Source: Billgrantia antri (GTDB taxonomy: Bacteria > Pseudomonadota > Gammaproteobacteria > Pseudomonadales > Halomonadaceae). From it: a DNA stretch of 64,000 nucleotides. The notes under the pieces were generated by a model. That model searched no databases and had not been told where the DNA came from. It saw only the letters and a list, made by a program, of their open reading frames with translations. The first letter of the stretch is position 1. Each line of letters starts with the position of its first letter. The stretch is from the NCBI RefSeq assembly GCF_019430905.1, contig NZ_JAHYCA010000006.1, positions 62,001 through 126,000 on the forward strand, given 5' to 3'. A program made the translations under genes and the position numbers. This document shows, piece after piece, positions 44,497 through 53,887 of the stretch.

Positions 44497-45425
44497 CGAG
44501 CCTCTCCTTGTGCGGGGGCGAGCCCGGCGGAGAAATGGGTGTAGAGGTGCTCCAGGGTAGGCGGCAGCAGCTCGATGTCCTCGACCCCGGGGTGCGTGGA
44601 GAGATGGCGCAGCACGGCGAGCTTGGCGTCGGCGGGAACCGAAAGCGACACCTCATGACCGTTGAGCGGCCGGGCCTGGATGCGCGTGTCGTTCCAGGGC
44701 CGTTGCCAGTCATCACCCTCCAGTCGGCCGCGGGCACGAATGGTCATCGGCAGTGCGGCTTCGGCGCGCAGGGTCTCGAGGCTGCCGAGTGCCAGGCGCC
44801 GGCCGCCACCCAGGATAAGCGCGCGGTCGATATAGGGCTCCACACCCGGCAGCACGTGGGAAGAGAGCAGTACCGTACAGCCGCGCTCGCGCAGGCTGCG
44901 TACCGTCTCGTAGAAGTCGCGGGTGGCGGCGGGGTCGAGCCCGGTGGTGGGCTCGTCGAGCAGGAGCAGACGCGGCTCGCCGAGCAGCGCCTGGGCCAGA
45001 CCGAGGCGTTGACGCATGCCCTTGGAGTAGGTCTTCACGCGGCGCTCGGCGGCCGCCCCCAGGCCAACCTGCTCGAGCAGTTGGCCCACTTGGCGCCGGT
45101 CGACACGCTTGAGCCGGGCGAAGAACTCCAATACCTCGCGGCCGCTGAGTTGTTCATAGAAGCTGACGTTCTCGGGCAGGTAACCCAGCCGGCGGCGAAG
45201 CGTCTCCGCATGAGCACCGTCGGGGGCGCCGCCGAGTACCGAGATCGAACCTTCGCTGGGCGAGAGCAGCCCCAGGATCAGCTTCATGGTAGTGGTCTTG
45301 CCGGCGCCGTTGTGGCCGAGCAGGGCGAGGACCTCGCCCTCGCTGACCCTGAGGTCGAGGGCGTCGAGGCGCACCACGTCGCCGTCGCGCCGGGTCACGC
45401 CGTGGAATTCGATCACCGCGGTCAT
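44493..45425 (-). CDS. nosF: NosF, ATPase of the NosDFY ABC complex
   Basis: A 310-residue ABC ATPase. Walker A is GHNGAGKTTTMK, the signature is YSKGMRQRLGLAQ and Walker B is LLLLDEPTTGLDP. ATG at 45425 overlaps the nosD stop (ATGA). It powers the complex that loads copper into NosZ in the periplasm. The longer upstream frame to 45689 is inside nosD and is rejected. Confidence 0.95.
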   Translation of the reverse strand: MTAVIEFHGVTRRDGDVVRLDALDLRVSEGEVLALLGHNGAGKTTTMKLILGLLSPSEGSISVLGGAPDGAHAETLRRRLGYLPENVSFYEQLSGREVLEFFARLKRVDRRQVGQLLEQVGLGAAAERRVKTYSKGMRQRLGLAQALLGEPRLLLLDEPTTGLDPAATRDFYETVRSLRERGCTVLLSSHVLPGVEPYIDRALILGGGRRLALGSLETLRAEAALPMTIRARGRLEGDDWQRPWNDTRIQARPLNGHEVSLSVPADAKLAVLRHLSTHPGVEDIELLPPTLEHLYTHFSAGLAPAQGEAR

Positions 45426-46732
45426 GGGTCGGTGTCTCCGAAGTCGGGTTCTGTCATCAGGGGTGCGCTGTCCTTCACGCCCTGGGGGCGAAAGACGGGG
45501 AACTGGCGCTGCACCCAGCGCAGGGTCAGCACCGCGGGGCTGTGCATCAGCAGCCGCGCGACGGGGTAGCGCCACAGCAGGCGATCCATGGCGTCGTTGG
45601 GCTCGTAGGGCGTATCGCCCAAGCCGTCGCCGGCCAGATCCCAGCCCAGGTAGTCGCTCCAGTAGTTGCCGCGCCCCTCCTCCGACCACTCCTGGGTGCG
45701 CGTGGCGACGTACATCACCTGCTGGCGGTTGTCGACGAAGGCGTTGCCCACCACGCGGTTGTCCTCGGAGCCGGCGGTGAGGTGGATGCCGATGTCGCTG
45801 TCGGCCAGGCGGTTGCCCTCGAAGTGGTTGTACTGGGCGTTATAGACGAACAGTGCCTTGCCTTCGGCGCCGCTGACCATCCCCTGGCCGCTGGCATCGA
45901 GCGGTTGGCGCACGCCGTTGATGCGATTGCCGCGCAGCGTGGAGTAGGTGATGTTGTTCATCAGGATGCCGTAGTTGAGGTCGCCCTCGGAGCGGTTGTC
46001 GATCACCGTCAGGTGACGCGACTGCATCAGCGCGTAGCCGGTGCGAGTGTTACGGGTCAGGTTCTCTTCCAGTCGGTTGTCATGGGCGTACATGTAGTGC
46101 ACGCCGTAGCGCAGATCCTGCATGCTGTTGCCGCGCAGCAGGCTCTGGCTGCTGGTGTCGATGTAGATACCGTCGCGCACCTCGCGGATGTCGTTGCCCT
46201 CCACCCGCACGTCGCGCACGTTGTACAGATGTATGCCGTTGCCGCGATCCTGCGAGCGCAGCGAAGTGTCGCCGCGAATGACGTTATCCAGCACTTCGAC
46301 GTCGTTCACCGAATCGAGGCGAATGCCGAAGCCGGGACCTTCGAGGTGCGAGCGGCGAATGATGCTGCCGGTGGCGGTGTGCTCCACCAGGATACCGCTG
46401 TCCATGGCGGTGAGGTCGCTGCCCCAGTTCTCGACGGTGAGGCCGTCGATCACGCTGCCGGGGGCTTCGAGGACCACGCCGTGGCCACTGCCGCCGGCAT
46501 CGATGACGGCGCCGGGCGCGGCTTCCACGGTCAGGGAGCGGTCGATGGTCAACGGACCGGGGTAGCGGCCCGCGGGCAATAACAGGCGATCGCCGTCGCT
46601 GGCCCGTTCGACCAGCGGCTGCAGCGATTCGCCCGGGCTGGCACGCCAATCGGCCGCCAGCAACTCGCCCGGCATCATCAGCCAGGCGGTCAGAATCAGG
46701 GTCAGGACGCCGAGAGTCGGTCGTCGGGTCAT
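45422..46732 (-). CDS. nosD: NosD, periplasmic copper-processing protein
   Basis: A 436-residue exported protein, with signal peptide and a right-handed parallel beta-helix of repeated short turns (SIIRRSHLEGPGFGIRLDS, VRDVRVEGNDIREVRDGIY), typical of NosD. It docks on NosFY and passes copper to NosZ. ATG at 46732 is chosen because it gives the signal peptide. An inverted repeat separates it from nosZ. Confidence 0.93.
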   Translation of the reverse strand: MTRRPTLGVLTLILTAWLMMPGELLAADWRASPGESLQPLVERASDGDRLLLPAGRYPGPLTIDRSLTVEAAPGAVIDAGGSGHGVVLEAPGSVIDGLTVENWGSDLTAMDSGILVEHTATGSIIRRSHLEGPGFGIRLDSVNDVEVLDNVIRGDTSLRSQDRGNGIHLYNVRDVRVEGNDIREVRDGIYIDTSSQSLLRGNSMQDLRYGVHYMYAHDNRLEENLTRNTRTGYALMQSRHLTVIDNRSEGDLNYGILMNNITYSTLRGNRINGVRQPLDASGQGMVSGAEGKALFVYNAQYNHFEGNRLADSDIGIHLTAGSEDNRVVGNAFVDNRQQVMYVATRTQEWSEEGRGNYWSDYLGWDLAGDGLGDTPYEPNDAMDRLLWRYPVARLLMHSPAVLTLRWVQRQFPVFRPQGVKDSAPLMTEPDFGDTDP

Positions 46733-46760
46733 ACGTTTCTCCAGAACTAAAGGGTGGGCC

Positions 46761-46788
46761 GGGACCAGGCTCTCTTCAGCCTGATCCC
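46761..46788 (-). terminator. Hairpin between nosZ and nosD (possible attenuator)
   Basis: GGGACCAGGCT (46761-46771) pairs with AGCCTGATCCC (46778-46788) with one mismatch. It could reduce read-through from nosZ into nosDFYL. Confidence 0.45.
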
Positions 46789-46815
46789 GACTCCCTTCAG
46801 GCACTCAGAAGGCTA

Positions 46816-48690
46816 TCAGGCCTTCTCGACCAGCATGCGGCCGGTCATTTCCATGTGCATGGCGTGGCAGAACCAGTTGCAGTAGTACCAATGCACCCCG
46901 GGCTTGTCGGCGACGAAGGTGACGCTGGCGGTCTGCTGCGGACCGATCTCCATCTGCGCACCGTGGTTGACCATGCAGAAGCCGTGGGTCAGGTCCTCCA
47001 CCTGGTCGAGGTTGGTGATGACCACGGTAACCTCGTCGCCCTGCTTGACCTTGAATTCGGTCAGGCCGAACGTCGGCGCCACGGAGGTCATGTAGACGCG
47101 CACCTTGTTGCCGTCGCGGACCACCTTGTTATCACGCTCGAGAGCGACGCCATCGGCCTCGGCCATGGCCACGGTGTCGGCGAAGAAGGGGTCGTCGCGT
47201 TGCCACACGCGCACCGGATTGATCTGGTCGGCGCGCACCAGGATGCAGTCATGCGGCTCGGCGTAGGTCGGGCCGTCGTGCACCAGCTTCATCTCGTCGC
47301 CGCTGATGTCGATCAACTGATCGTTCTCGGGCCGCAGCGGACCCACCGGCAGGAAGCGGTCCTTGGAGAACTTGCACAGCACCACCAGCCACTTTCCATC
47401 GGCATCGCGCGACTCGGTGAGGCTGGCGTGGTTGTGGCCGGGCTGGTAGTGCACGTCGAGCTTCTGACGGATGTAGTTCACCTCTTCGCCGTTGTAGTGG
47501 CGAATGGCGTCCTCGATGTTCCACTTGGCCACCTGGCTGTCGATGAACAGCGTGGTGTAGGCGTAGCCGCGACCGTCGAAGGTGGTGTGCAGCGGCCCCA
47601 GGCCCAGCTCGGGCTCGCCGACCACGGTGTCGCGCGGCTCGATGGCGTCGTCGAACAGCTCGGGCAGCTTGTCGATCGCGATGATGGTCACGGTCGGCGA
47701 CAGCTTGCCGTTGGCCATGAAGTATTTGCCGTCCGGCGAGGTGTTCAGGCCGTGCGGGTTCTTGGGCACCGGGATATAGCGGGTCAGCTGGGAGCCCTTG
47801 CGGCCGTCGAGCACCGGCACCGGGGAGTCGCCCAAGGTCTCGTACTCACCGGCGGCGACGGCGGCTTCGATCGCCTCGACGTCGAACACCACCACCCAGT
47901 CGCGCTCGGCGCTCATGGTCTCGGAGAGGGTCATACCCTTTTCGGAGTTGTAGCAGGTGGAAGCGACGAAGCGTCCGGTGTAGTCGGCGTCGGTGTTGTC
48001 GAGGTTGCCATCGACGATCACCTGCCAAGCCACGTCCATGCTCTCCGCGTCCACCGCGTTGAACATGGTCCAGTAGTTCTCCGGGTTCTCCAGGTCGCGG
48101 CCGTCGTTGATCTGCGGGATCGGCATCTCGGCGTTGCAGAACACATACTTGGTGTGGGGCACCTTCTGCAGGCGCAGGCCGTGGATCGCCTGGACGTTGG
48201 GAATGGTGGTGATCTTGTCCGTCTTCATGATGTCGAGACGGATGCGTGCCACGCGGGTGTTGGCCTTGTCGTTGATGAACAGGTACTTGCCGTCGTAGCG
48301 GCCGTCGGTCATCGAGACGTGCGGGTGATGGCTGTCGCCGTTGAGGAAGCGTGCGGAGTCGCCGAGGATGCGACGGGACTCGTTGCTGATGCCCCAGCCG
48401 GTGGCGCTGTCGGTGTTGAATACCGGGATGCGCATCAGCTCGCGCATGGAGGGCACGCCCAGCACGCGCACCTCGCCGGAGTGACCGCCGCTCCAGAAAC
48501 CGTAGTACTCGTCGAGTTCGCCCGGCGCCACGCTGCCCTCGGCGGCGCCCGCGGCCTGGGCCTGACGGCTGCTCATCAGCGCGCCGGCGCCGAAGCCGCT
48601 GGCCAGGCCGGCCCCGGCGACGCCGGTCACCGCGCTGTTGCGCAGGAAGTGCCGGCGACCGAGGTTCTCGATCTGCTTCTTGTCACTCAT
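46816..48690 (-). CDS. nosZ: Nitrous oxide reductase, clade I
   Basis: A 624-residue periplasmic enzyme reducing N2O to N2. A Tat signal ([13 protein letters not shown], residues 11-23) marks the clade I type. CuZ ligands include the HHPH motif ([10 protein letters not shown]), and the CuA motif [12 protein letters not shown] lies near the C-terminus. The family length is normal. It lies three bases downstream of nosR and is co-transcribed with it. Confidence 0.98.
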   Translation of the reverse strand: MSDKKQIENLGRRHFLRNSAVTGVAGAGLASGFGAGALMSSRQAQAAGAAEGSVAPGELDEYYGFWSGGHSGEVRVLGVPSMRELMRIPVFNTDSATGWGISNESRRILGDSARFLNGDSHHPHVSMTDGRYDGKYLFINDKANTRVARIRLDIMKTDKITTIPNVQAIHGLRLQKVPHTKYVFCNAEMPIPQINDGRDLENPENYWTMFNAVDAESMDVAWQVIVDGNLDNTDADYTGRFVASTCYNSEKGMTLSETMSAERDWVVVFDVEAIEAAVAAGEYETLGDSPVPVLDGRKGSQLTRYIPVPKNPHGLNTSPDGKYFMANGKLSPTVTIIAIDKLPELFDDAIEPRDTVVGEPELGLGPLHTTFDGRGYAYTTLFIDSQVAKWNIEDAIRHYNGEEVNYIRQKLDVHYQPGHNHASLTESRDADGKWLVVLCKFSKDRFLPVGPLRPENDQLIDISGDEMKLVHDGPTYAEPHDCILVRADQINPVRVWQRDDPFFADTVAMAEADGVALERDNKVVRDGNKVRVYMTSVAPTFGLTEFKVKQGDEVTVVITNLDQVEDLTHGFCMVNHGAQMEIGPQQTASVTFVADKPGVHWYYCNWFCHAMHMEMTGRMLVEKA

Positions 48691-48693
48691 GGT

Positions 48694-50829
48694 TCAGTCC
48701 TCTTGGTGGGTCGGAATACGCTGCAGCCGGTCGACGGCGTTGGCGGGTTCGTGGATCTCGACGCGGTCCTTGCCGCCCGACACGCGCGCCGCCTTCTCGT
48801 AGCGCTTGCGCCGCTTGATCATCGGTGGGCAGCGGCGGTCATCGTGGTAGGTGATCTGGCAGTCGAGACAGTAGTGGCACTCGTTGGCATTGATGCGGCC
48901 GTCGGGATGGATGGCGGCCACTTCACATTCGTTGGCGCAGATCTGGCAGGGCGTGCCGCAGCTGCCACGATGGCGCTTGAGCCAGTCGAACAGGCGCAGA
49001 CGGGCGGGAATGGCGAGCCCCGCGCCCAGCGGGCAGACGTAGCGGCAGTAGGCCTTGTGGGTGAAGGCCGAGATCGCGACCAGGCCCAAGGCATAGAGCA
49101 AAAAGCCCCATTCGCGCTGGAAGCGCAGGGTGATGGCGGTCTTGAACGGCTCCACCTCGGCGTAGCGCTCGGCCTGCCCCAACGAGTGCAGCGAGACGGC
49201 GAACAGCGCCAGCAGGATGATGTACTTGATCGCCCACAGCCGTTCATGCAGGCCGAAGGGCAGTTCGTACTGCTTGACACCCAGCTTGCGCGCGGCCTTG
49301 TTGACCAGATCCTGCAGCGCGCCGAACGGACACAGCCAGCCGCAGAACACGCCTCGACCCCACAGCAGCAGGCTCACCGCCACGAACGACCAGAGAATGA
49401 ACAGCATCGGGTCGATCAGGAACGATTCCCAACTGAAGCCGTTGATCAGCGAGTTGGTGAAGGTCAGGACATTGACCACAGAGAGCTGGGCCAGCGAGTA
49501 CCAGCCGATGAAGACCAGGGTGTAGACCAGGAAGCCCAGGCGCAGCGGACCCATGATGCGGGGATAGCGCACCAGCACGTCCTGGAACAGCATGATGCCG
49601 GTGAGCACGACGAGGCCGGCGCCGAGTACGGCGATCTGGAACGCCTTGTCCCGCCATACCTGGACCCAGATCGGCTCCTCCTTGGGCGGTACGGGTCGTT
49701 CGATATAGGCCTCGGGCACGCTGTAGTCGGCGCTGAAGCGGCTGAACTCGGTATCCAGCGGACCGGAGGCGCGGCGTACCAGCAGCTCGAGTTGCCACGG
49801 CCGGCCCGGATCGAAGGCCGCCGTATCGCGCACGATGAAGATGTCACGCTCGGCGAAATCGGGCGCGCCCTCGATCGACAGGTTGCCCAGGCGGATGTGG
49901 TCGCGGTCGTGGAAGCTGACGGTGGTGTTGCCCTGGCTGAGCTCCAGGCGATCGAAGATACCGCCGCGCACATAGCCCGAGCCCTTGAACGAATAGTCGC
50001 CGCGGCCCATCACCGCGATGGCATGCTCGCCCTCGTCGAGCTGGGCCATCAGCTGCTCGTAGACATTGTCGCCGAGCAGGTTGCGGCCGGCGGTAGGCGG
50101 GTTGAGGTAGGTATAGAAGAGTTCGATGAAGGTGCGATCAGCTGGCTGCGGCGTATGCAGGTAGTTTTCGGCGGGCGTGCCGGCGAAGGTCTCATCCACT
50201 TCGCCGTGGGTCAGCTGGAAACGACGGATGGTGCCGTCGCCTGTGAGGGTTTCCCAGTCGGCAGGGGCGTAGACGTTCTCGAGCACCCGCGCCGGTGGAG
50301 TGGCGGAAGGATCGGCGATCAGCCCCTGCTCGGCGGCCACCTGGCGCGCGGCGCGCAGAATGGTATCGCTGACCACGATGACGGTGACGGTGGCGCCGGA
50401 GATGGCGTCGAGGTTGTCACCAACCTTGAGCCGGTCGTTGACGTGAGCGCCCACGTGCGCATCGGCGAAGCCCTCCAGCTTCGCCTCGGGAATACCCACC
50501 AGCATGATGGGCTCCTCGTGGCCGAGGATGTCGGCCAGGACGATGCGGCCCTCCAGATCGATGCCCACCAGCAGGTTGACCGGCTTGCCCGAATAGGCAG
50601 GAATCGGGGCGATATCGACGCTCTCGAAGACGTAGCCCAGCGGATCGCTTGCAGAGTTCTCCACTGACCTTACCGCAAGGCTGCCCTCGGCTTCGCTCAG
50701 CCGGGCCGCCTCGGGAAAACCGGGGCGAACCTGCTCCAGCTCGATAGCCAGGGCCGGCAGGGTGAACAGCAGTACCAGCAGACCGACCAACCAAGTCGCG
50801 GGCATGTTAGCGTGGCGCCGGTGAAACAT
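48694..50829 (-). CDS. nosR: NosR, FMN and iron-sulfur membrane protein for N2O reduction
   Basis: A 711-residue polytopic flavoprotein. It has a signal peptide, a periplasmic FMN-binding domain (the SGATVTVIVVSDTIL stretch near residue 140), six helices and two cysteine clusters: CGWLCPFGALQDL and CRYVCPLGAG, then GTPCQICANECEVA and CHYCLDC for 4Fe-4S centres. It supplies electrons to NosZ and is needed for nos expression in some species. A DNR-type box lies 118 bases upstream. Confidence 0.96.
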   Translation of the reverse strand: MFHRRHANMPATWLVGLLVLLFTLPALAIELEQVRPGFPEAARLSEAEGSLAVRSVENSASDPLGYVFESVDIAPIPAYSGKPVNLLVGIDLEGRIVLADILGHEEPIMLVGIPEAKLEGFADAHVGAHVNDRLKVGDNLDAISGATVTVIVVSDTILRAARQVAAEQGLIADPSATPPARVLENVYAPADWETLTGDGTIRRFQLTHGEVDETFAGTPAENYLHTPQPADRTFIELFYTYLNPPTAGRNLLGDNVYEQLMAQLDEGEHAIAVMGRGDYSFKGSGYVRGGIFDRLELSQGNTTVSFHDRDHIRLGNLSIEGAPDFAERDIFIVRDTAAFDPGRPWQLELLVRRASGPLDTEFSRFSADYSVPEAYIERPVPPKEEPIWVQVWRDKAFQIAVLGAGLVVLTGIMLFQDVLVRYPRIMGPLRLGFLVYTLVFIGWYSLAQLSVVNVLTFTNSLINGFSWESFLIDPMLFILWSFVAVSLLLWGRGVFCGWLCPFGALQDLVNKAARKLGVKQYELPFGLHERLWAIKYIILLALFAVSLHSLGQAERYAEVEPFKTAITLRFQREWGFLLYALGLVAISAFTHKAYCRYVCPLGAGLAIPARLRLFDWLKRHRGSCGTPCQICANECEVAAIHPDGRINANECHYCLDCQITYHDDRRCPPMIKRRKRYEKAARVSGGKDRVEIHEPANAVDRLQRIPTHQED

Positions 50830-50946
50830 GGGCGATCCTCGTTACCGTACCTGCTAGCACCGGTGAGAAAGGGGTGAGTCAAACAGGTATTGGAGATATT
50901 TCTTTAAGCGTTGGTCCTATCATGCCAGCCCTCCAGGGCGTGGGAA

Positions 50947-50960
50947 TTGACATGCGTCAT
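50947..50960. promoter_or_regulatory. FNR/DNR-type box upstream of nosR
   Basis: TTGAC-ATGC-GTCAT, one base from the perfect dyad TTGAC-N4-GTCAA, 118 bases upstream of nosR on the minus strand. Confidence 0.6.
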
Positions 50961-51092
50961 GACCGAAGTAACCAGTGCCGGCGCCGTGGGAGTAACCCAG
51001 AAGAGGTAGGAGTCGCGAGCTGCATGACCGCAGGCATGGCAGCGGCCGGGCGAGAGGAAGAGGCGGGAGGCTTGCGAAGAGAGAAACGGCGG

Positions 51093-51124
51093 AGGCACCA
51101 TGCCGCTGTCGCGGCATGGTGCCT
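51093..51124 (-). terminator. Hairpin downstream of the small cytochrome c gene
   Basis: AGGCACCATGCCGC (51093-51106) pairs perfectly with GCGGCATGGTGCCT (51111-51124). It lies between the cytochrome gene end and the nosR promoter region. The rest of 50830-51171 has no gene that I can support. Confidence 0.65.
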
Positions 51125-51171
51125 GTTATTCCAGCGGGGAGCGTCTCCGCCTGGTTGGGGAGTCGGCTGGC

Positions 51172-51483
51172 TTACATTACCGGTTCGACCATGAAGTCGA
51201 CGGCGGCCTTCACTTCCTCGTCGCTCAGGCCCATCTGCCCTCCCTTGGGCGGCATGGCGTTGAAGCCTTCGATGGCGTGTGTGTAGAGCGTGTCGATGCC
51301 TTTCTCCACGCGCGGTGCCCAGGCGTCGGCGTCGCCACGGATCGGCGCGCCAGCGGCGCCGGTCATATGGCAGGCCATGCAGGCCTGGTTGTAGACGGCT
51401 TCACCGTCGGCGTTCGCCTGGACGGTTGCGGTGAAGGCCAGGGTAGAGGCGCCTGCTAGCAGGGCGGCGGCAACTAATTTCAT
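51172..51483 (-). CDS. Small monohaem cytochrome c (c5-like)
   Basis: A 103-residue periplasmic cytochrome with signal peptide. Haem site CMACH, and a Met ligand in the NAMPPKGGQMGLSDEEV motif typical of cytochrome c5/c555. ATG at 51483 is preferred to 51495 because GGAG lies at the right distance. It probably carries electrons to NirS or NosZ. It is a single gene between nosR and nsrR. Confidence 0.88.
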   Translation of the reverse strand: MKLVAAALLAGASTLAFTATVQANADGEAVYNQACMACHMTGAAGAPIRGDADAWAPRVEKGIDTLYTHAIEGFNAMPPKGGQMGLSDEEVKAAVDFMVEPVM

Positions 51484-51643
51484 GGTGTTCTCCATCTAAA
51501 TGCTAATCCACGGGGTGGCAGTGCACGTTGTAGTGAAGCAGTCTCTTCTCGGTTCGCTACTGCGCAGCGAGCCGGGTACTGGCTTCGATGGTATGCCGGA
51601 ATGGGTCCGGCCAAACTGATCTGGGCCAAGAGGCATGAGAAAA

Positions 51644-52090
51644 CTAGGCCTCCTTGGCCGGAATCTGCATCAGGCGGGCAAGCTGTGGCTGACGCTTGCC
51701 TAGCATGTCGGCCAACGTATATTGGTCCAGGACGCCCATGAAAGCACCCATGGCTTCGTTGAGAATCGGCTTGAGCCGGCAGGCCGGGGTAATGATGCAA
51801 TCGTTGCTGTCGCGAAAGCATTCCACCAGGCCGAGCTCATGTTCGGTGTCACGTACCAATCCGCCCAAGGTTATCGCTTCGGGGGGGCGATTGAGCAACA
51901 GGCCGCCGTTCTTGCCGCGGATGGTGGTGATGTAGCCACGGTGACTGAGGTCTTGTACGACTTTCATCAAGTGATTGCGCGAGACGCCGAAGCTTTCCGC
52001 TATCTCATGGATCGTCGAGCGCTCCTCGCCCTTGACGGCGAGATAGATGAGCACGCGCAGCGCATAGTCGGTGTAGCGGGTCAGGTGCAT
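51644..52090 (-). CDS. nsrR: NO-sensing Rrf2-family repressor NsrR
   Basis: A 148-residue regulator. It has a winged helix (EIAESFGVSRNHLMKVVQDL) and three cysteines for a 4Fe-4S cluster at 91, 98 and 104 (ECFRDSNDCIITPAC), plus the conserved Asp8 in RYTDYALR. NO destroys the cluster and relieves repression of nitrosative-stress genes. A fitting NsrR-like dyad overlaps the start of nnrS nearby. Confidence 0.93.
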   Translation of the reverse strand: MHLTRYTDYALRVLIYLAVKGEERSTIHEIAESFGVSRNHLMKVVQDLSHRGYITTIRGKNGGLLLNRPPEAITLGGLVRDTEHELGLVECFRDSNDCIITPACRLKPILNEAMGAFMGVLDQYTLADMLGKRQPQLARLMQIPAKEA

Positions 52091-52132
52091 GGCAAGTCCG
52101 GCAATGGCTTGATAGGCAACGAATCAAGTAGG

Positions 52133-52555
52133 CTAAAACCTTCTTATAATAGCAGTAGTCGTCGCGTGGCGTTCTCTGCCCTGGGGTGTGGCATCGGGTC
52201 GCGTCCAGAGGAAAATAGCCACACAGCAGAAGAGGGGCCCTGTCACGACCAGAACCGGAGCAGGTGCGCTGCCCAGCCATAGTGCCAGCCAGCTCAGGGC
52301 CAACAGCATCGCCGCCGTGCGCTTGGCGCGACTGGGGATGGCACGCTGATGCTGCCAGGCCTGCAGTATTGGGCCCAGCCGCGGGTGATGCCACAGCCAG
52401 CGCGCCAGGCGTGGCGAGCCTTTGGGTGCCGCCCAGGCTGCCATCAGCAGGAAGGGCGTGGTCGGCAGTAGCGGCAGGACAGCGCCGACCGCTCCCAGGC
52501 CGAGGCCGGTATAGGCCAGGATGAGCCAGGCCAGGCGTGATGCGTTATCTCTCAT
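52133..52555 (-). CDS. DUF454 (YbaN-like) inner-membrane protein
   Basis: A 140-residue protein with three or four helices. The DUF454 motif LPLLPTTPFLLMAAWAAPKGS is clear. The function of the family is unknown. It lies upstream of nsrR on the same strand, 42 bases away, and back to back with nnrS, so it may be co-regulated with NO defence genes. Confidence 0.85.
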   Translation of the reverse strand: MRDNASRLAWLILAYTGLGLGAVGAVLPLLPTTPFLLMAAWAAPKGSPRLARWLWHHPRLGPILQAWQHQRAIPSRAKRTAAMLLALSWLALWLGSAPAPVLVVTGPLFCCVAIFLWTRPDATPQGRERHATTTAIIRRF

Positions 52556-52588
52556 GGCGACCTCGCGACGGTGTTCAACGCGCCCTTT

Positions 52589-52611
52589 AAGTAGTATTTT
52601 ATATACATGTT
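52589..52611. promoter_or_regulatory. NsrR-like operator overlapping the nnrS start
   Basis: AAGTAGTATTT-T-ATATACATGTT matches 16 of 23 positions of the NsrR consensus (AAGATGC-rich dyad). The end covers the nnrS ATG at 52607. It lies in the 51-base gap between the divergent DUF454 gene and nnrS. Confidence 0.45.
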
Positions 52612-53818
52612 TAAAGCCCTTGCCAAGCCCGCCATCGATACAGCCGGTGTCGAGCCCTATCGACTGGCCGCCTGGCGCTGGCTCTTTCCGCTGGCGGCGC
52701 TGCACGCGGCCCTGATGGTGCCGCTCTCCTTGTTGGCGCTTTTTCACGGCTGGGCGCCGCTGCAGCTGGCCTCGCCGGCCGCCCATGCCCGCGAGATGCT
52801 GTTCGGCTTTGCCCTGGCGATCATTGCCGGTTACCTGCTGGGACCCCAGCCAAGGCGGCACCTAATCGTGTTGGTGTCGCTGTGGCTGACGGGGCGGCTG
52901 GGCGTGTTGGACTGGCCTGGAGCGGTCGTGGCCTCGTTGGCCGACGGGGGCTTCGCCATGTGGGTGGCCTCACGACTGGTGCCGCGCTTCATTGCTGCCA
53001 AGAAGTGGCGCAATCGTTTGCTATCGCCGCTGTTGGGCATGATCTGCCTGTTGGCCTTGGTGACCCTGACTTGGCGTTATGTCGACGACATGCCGAGCAC
53101 GGCACCGCTGATGCACCAGAGCGTACTGTGGCTGGTGCTGTTGATGACCTTCATGGGCGGTCGAGTCATCGCACCGGCGGTCAACGGTCACCTGACGACA
53201 TCTTCCCGCCAGGCACGGGCCGGCGTGCAGCCCAATGTCGAGGGGGCGCTGATCGTGCTGCTGGGGCTGGCGGCCTTCCTGGCACCGTGGGAGGCTTTGC
53301 ATCCCGTGGCAGCCCTGCTCACGCTGGTTGGGGGTGTGCTGGTGCTGTGGCGCATCCGTGGATGGCAGCCGATGAAGTGTCGCGACAGGCCGGACCTGCA
53401 GATGCTGATGCTGGGCTACGCCTGGCTTGCCATCGGGCTCATCCTTCTGGCGTATCGCTGGTGGGCGCCGGAGCATGCCAGCACGGCGCTGCACGCCTTT
53501 ACCGTGGGAGCCTTGGGCACGCTTGCCAGTGGCATCATGCTGCGTCACGTGATCCTGCGGGCGAAGCGGCGCCCTGAACGGGAAGCGGTGTTGCTGCCAT
53601 TGGCCGGGCTGTTCGCGGTGGCGGCCGTGCTGCGGCTGGGGGCGGTCGAGGCCGGCAGTGCGGGGCTGACGCTGCTGTGGCTGTCGGCCTCCGCCTGGAG
53701 CCTGGGCTGGCTGCTGGTGGCCTGGCGGCTGGCCGCCTGGATCCCCAGGACGCAGCGTGACAAGGGCAAACTTGACCCGGGGCAAGAGAGGGGCGAGCTG
53801 CCGAGACGACACCGGTAG
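52607..53818 (+). CDS. nnrS: NnrS family haem-copper membrane protein
   Basis: A 403-residue protein with about 12 helices. The family pattern is seen in WRWLFPLAALHAALMVPL, HAREMLFGFALAIIAGYLL and ALHAFTVGALGTLASGIMLRH. NnrS protects against NO stress during denitrification and is often controlled by NsrR or DNR. The neighbours nsrR, hemN, ytfE and norR fit this. Confidence 0.92.
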   Translation: MFKALAKPAIDTAGVEPYRLAAWRWLFPLAALHAALMVPLSLLALFHGWAPLQLASPAAHAREMLFGFALAIIAGYLLGPQPRRHLIVLVSLWLTGRLGVLDWPGAVVASLADGGFAMWVASRLVPRFIAAKKWRNRLLSPLLGMICLLALVTLTWRYVDDMPSTAPLMHQSVLWLVLLMTFMGGRVIAPAVNGHLTTSSRQARAGVQPNVEGALIVLLGLAAFLAPWEALHPVAALLTLVGGVLVLWRIRGWQPMKCRDRPDLQMLMLGYAWLAIGLILLAYRWWAPEHASTALHAFTVGALGTLASGIMLRHVILRAKRRPEREAVLLPLAGLFAVAAVLRLGAVEAGSAGLTLLWLSASAWSLGWLLVAWRLAAWIPRTQRDKGKLDPGQERGELPRRHR

Positions 53819-53887
53819 CCGGTGTCATACTGACGGGCATTGAGCATGGCGTGCTCCATGCCGAGGATTCAAGAGGCTGTTCCGATC

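Noticed and set aside
43058..44737. A 559-residue protein ending in NosL
   Set aside because: The long upstream part of this frame is the shadow of nosY. The real nosL start at 43642 gives a lipoprotein signal.
46855..50667. A 1270-codon open frame on the plus strand opposite nosZ and nosR
   Set aside because: It is a shadow of two certain genes in GC-rich DNA. The residue make-up (Val, His, Asp, Gly, Leu repeats) is that of an antisense frame and no family is recognisable.
53772..53785. FNR-like box TTGAC-CCGG-GGCAA before hemN
   Set aside because: The second half-site is poor and it lies within the nnrS coding region. It could be real, but the match is too weak to list.
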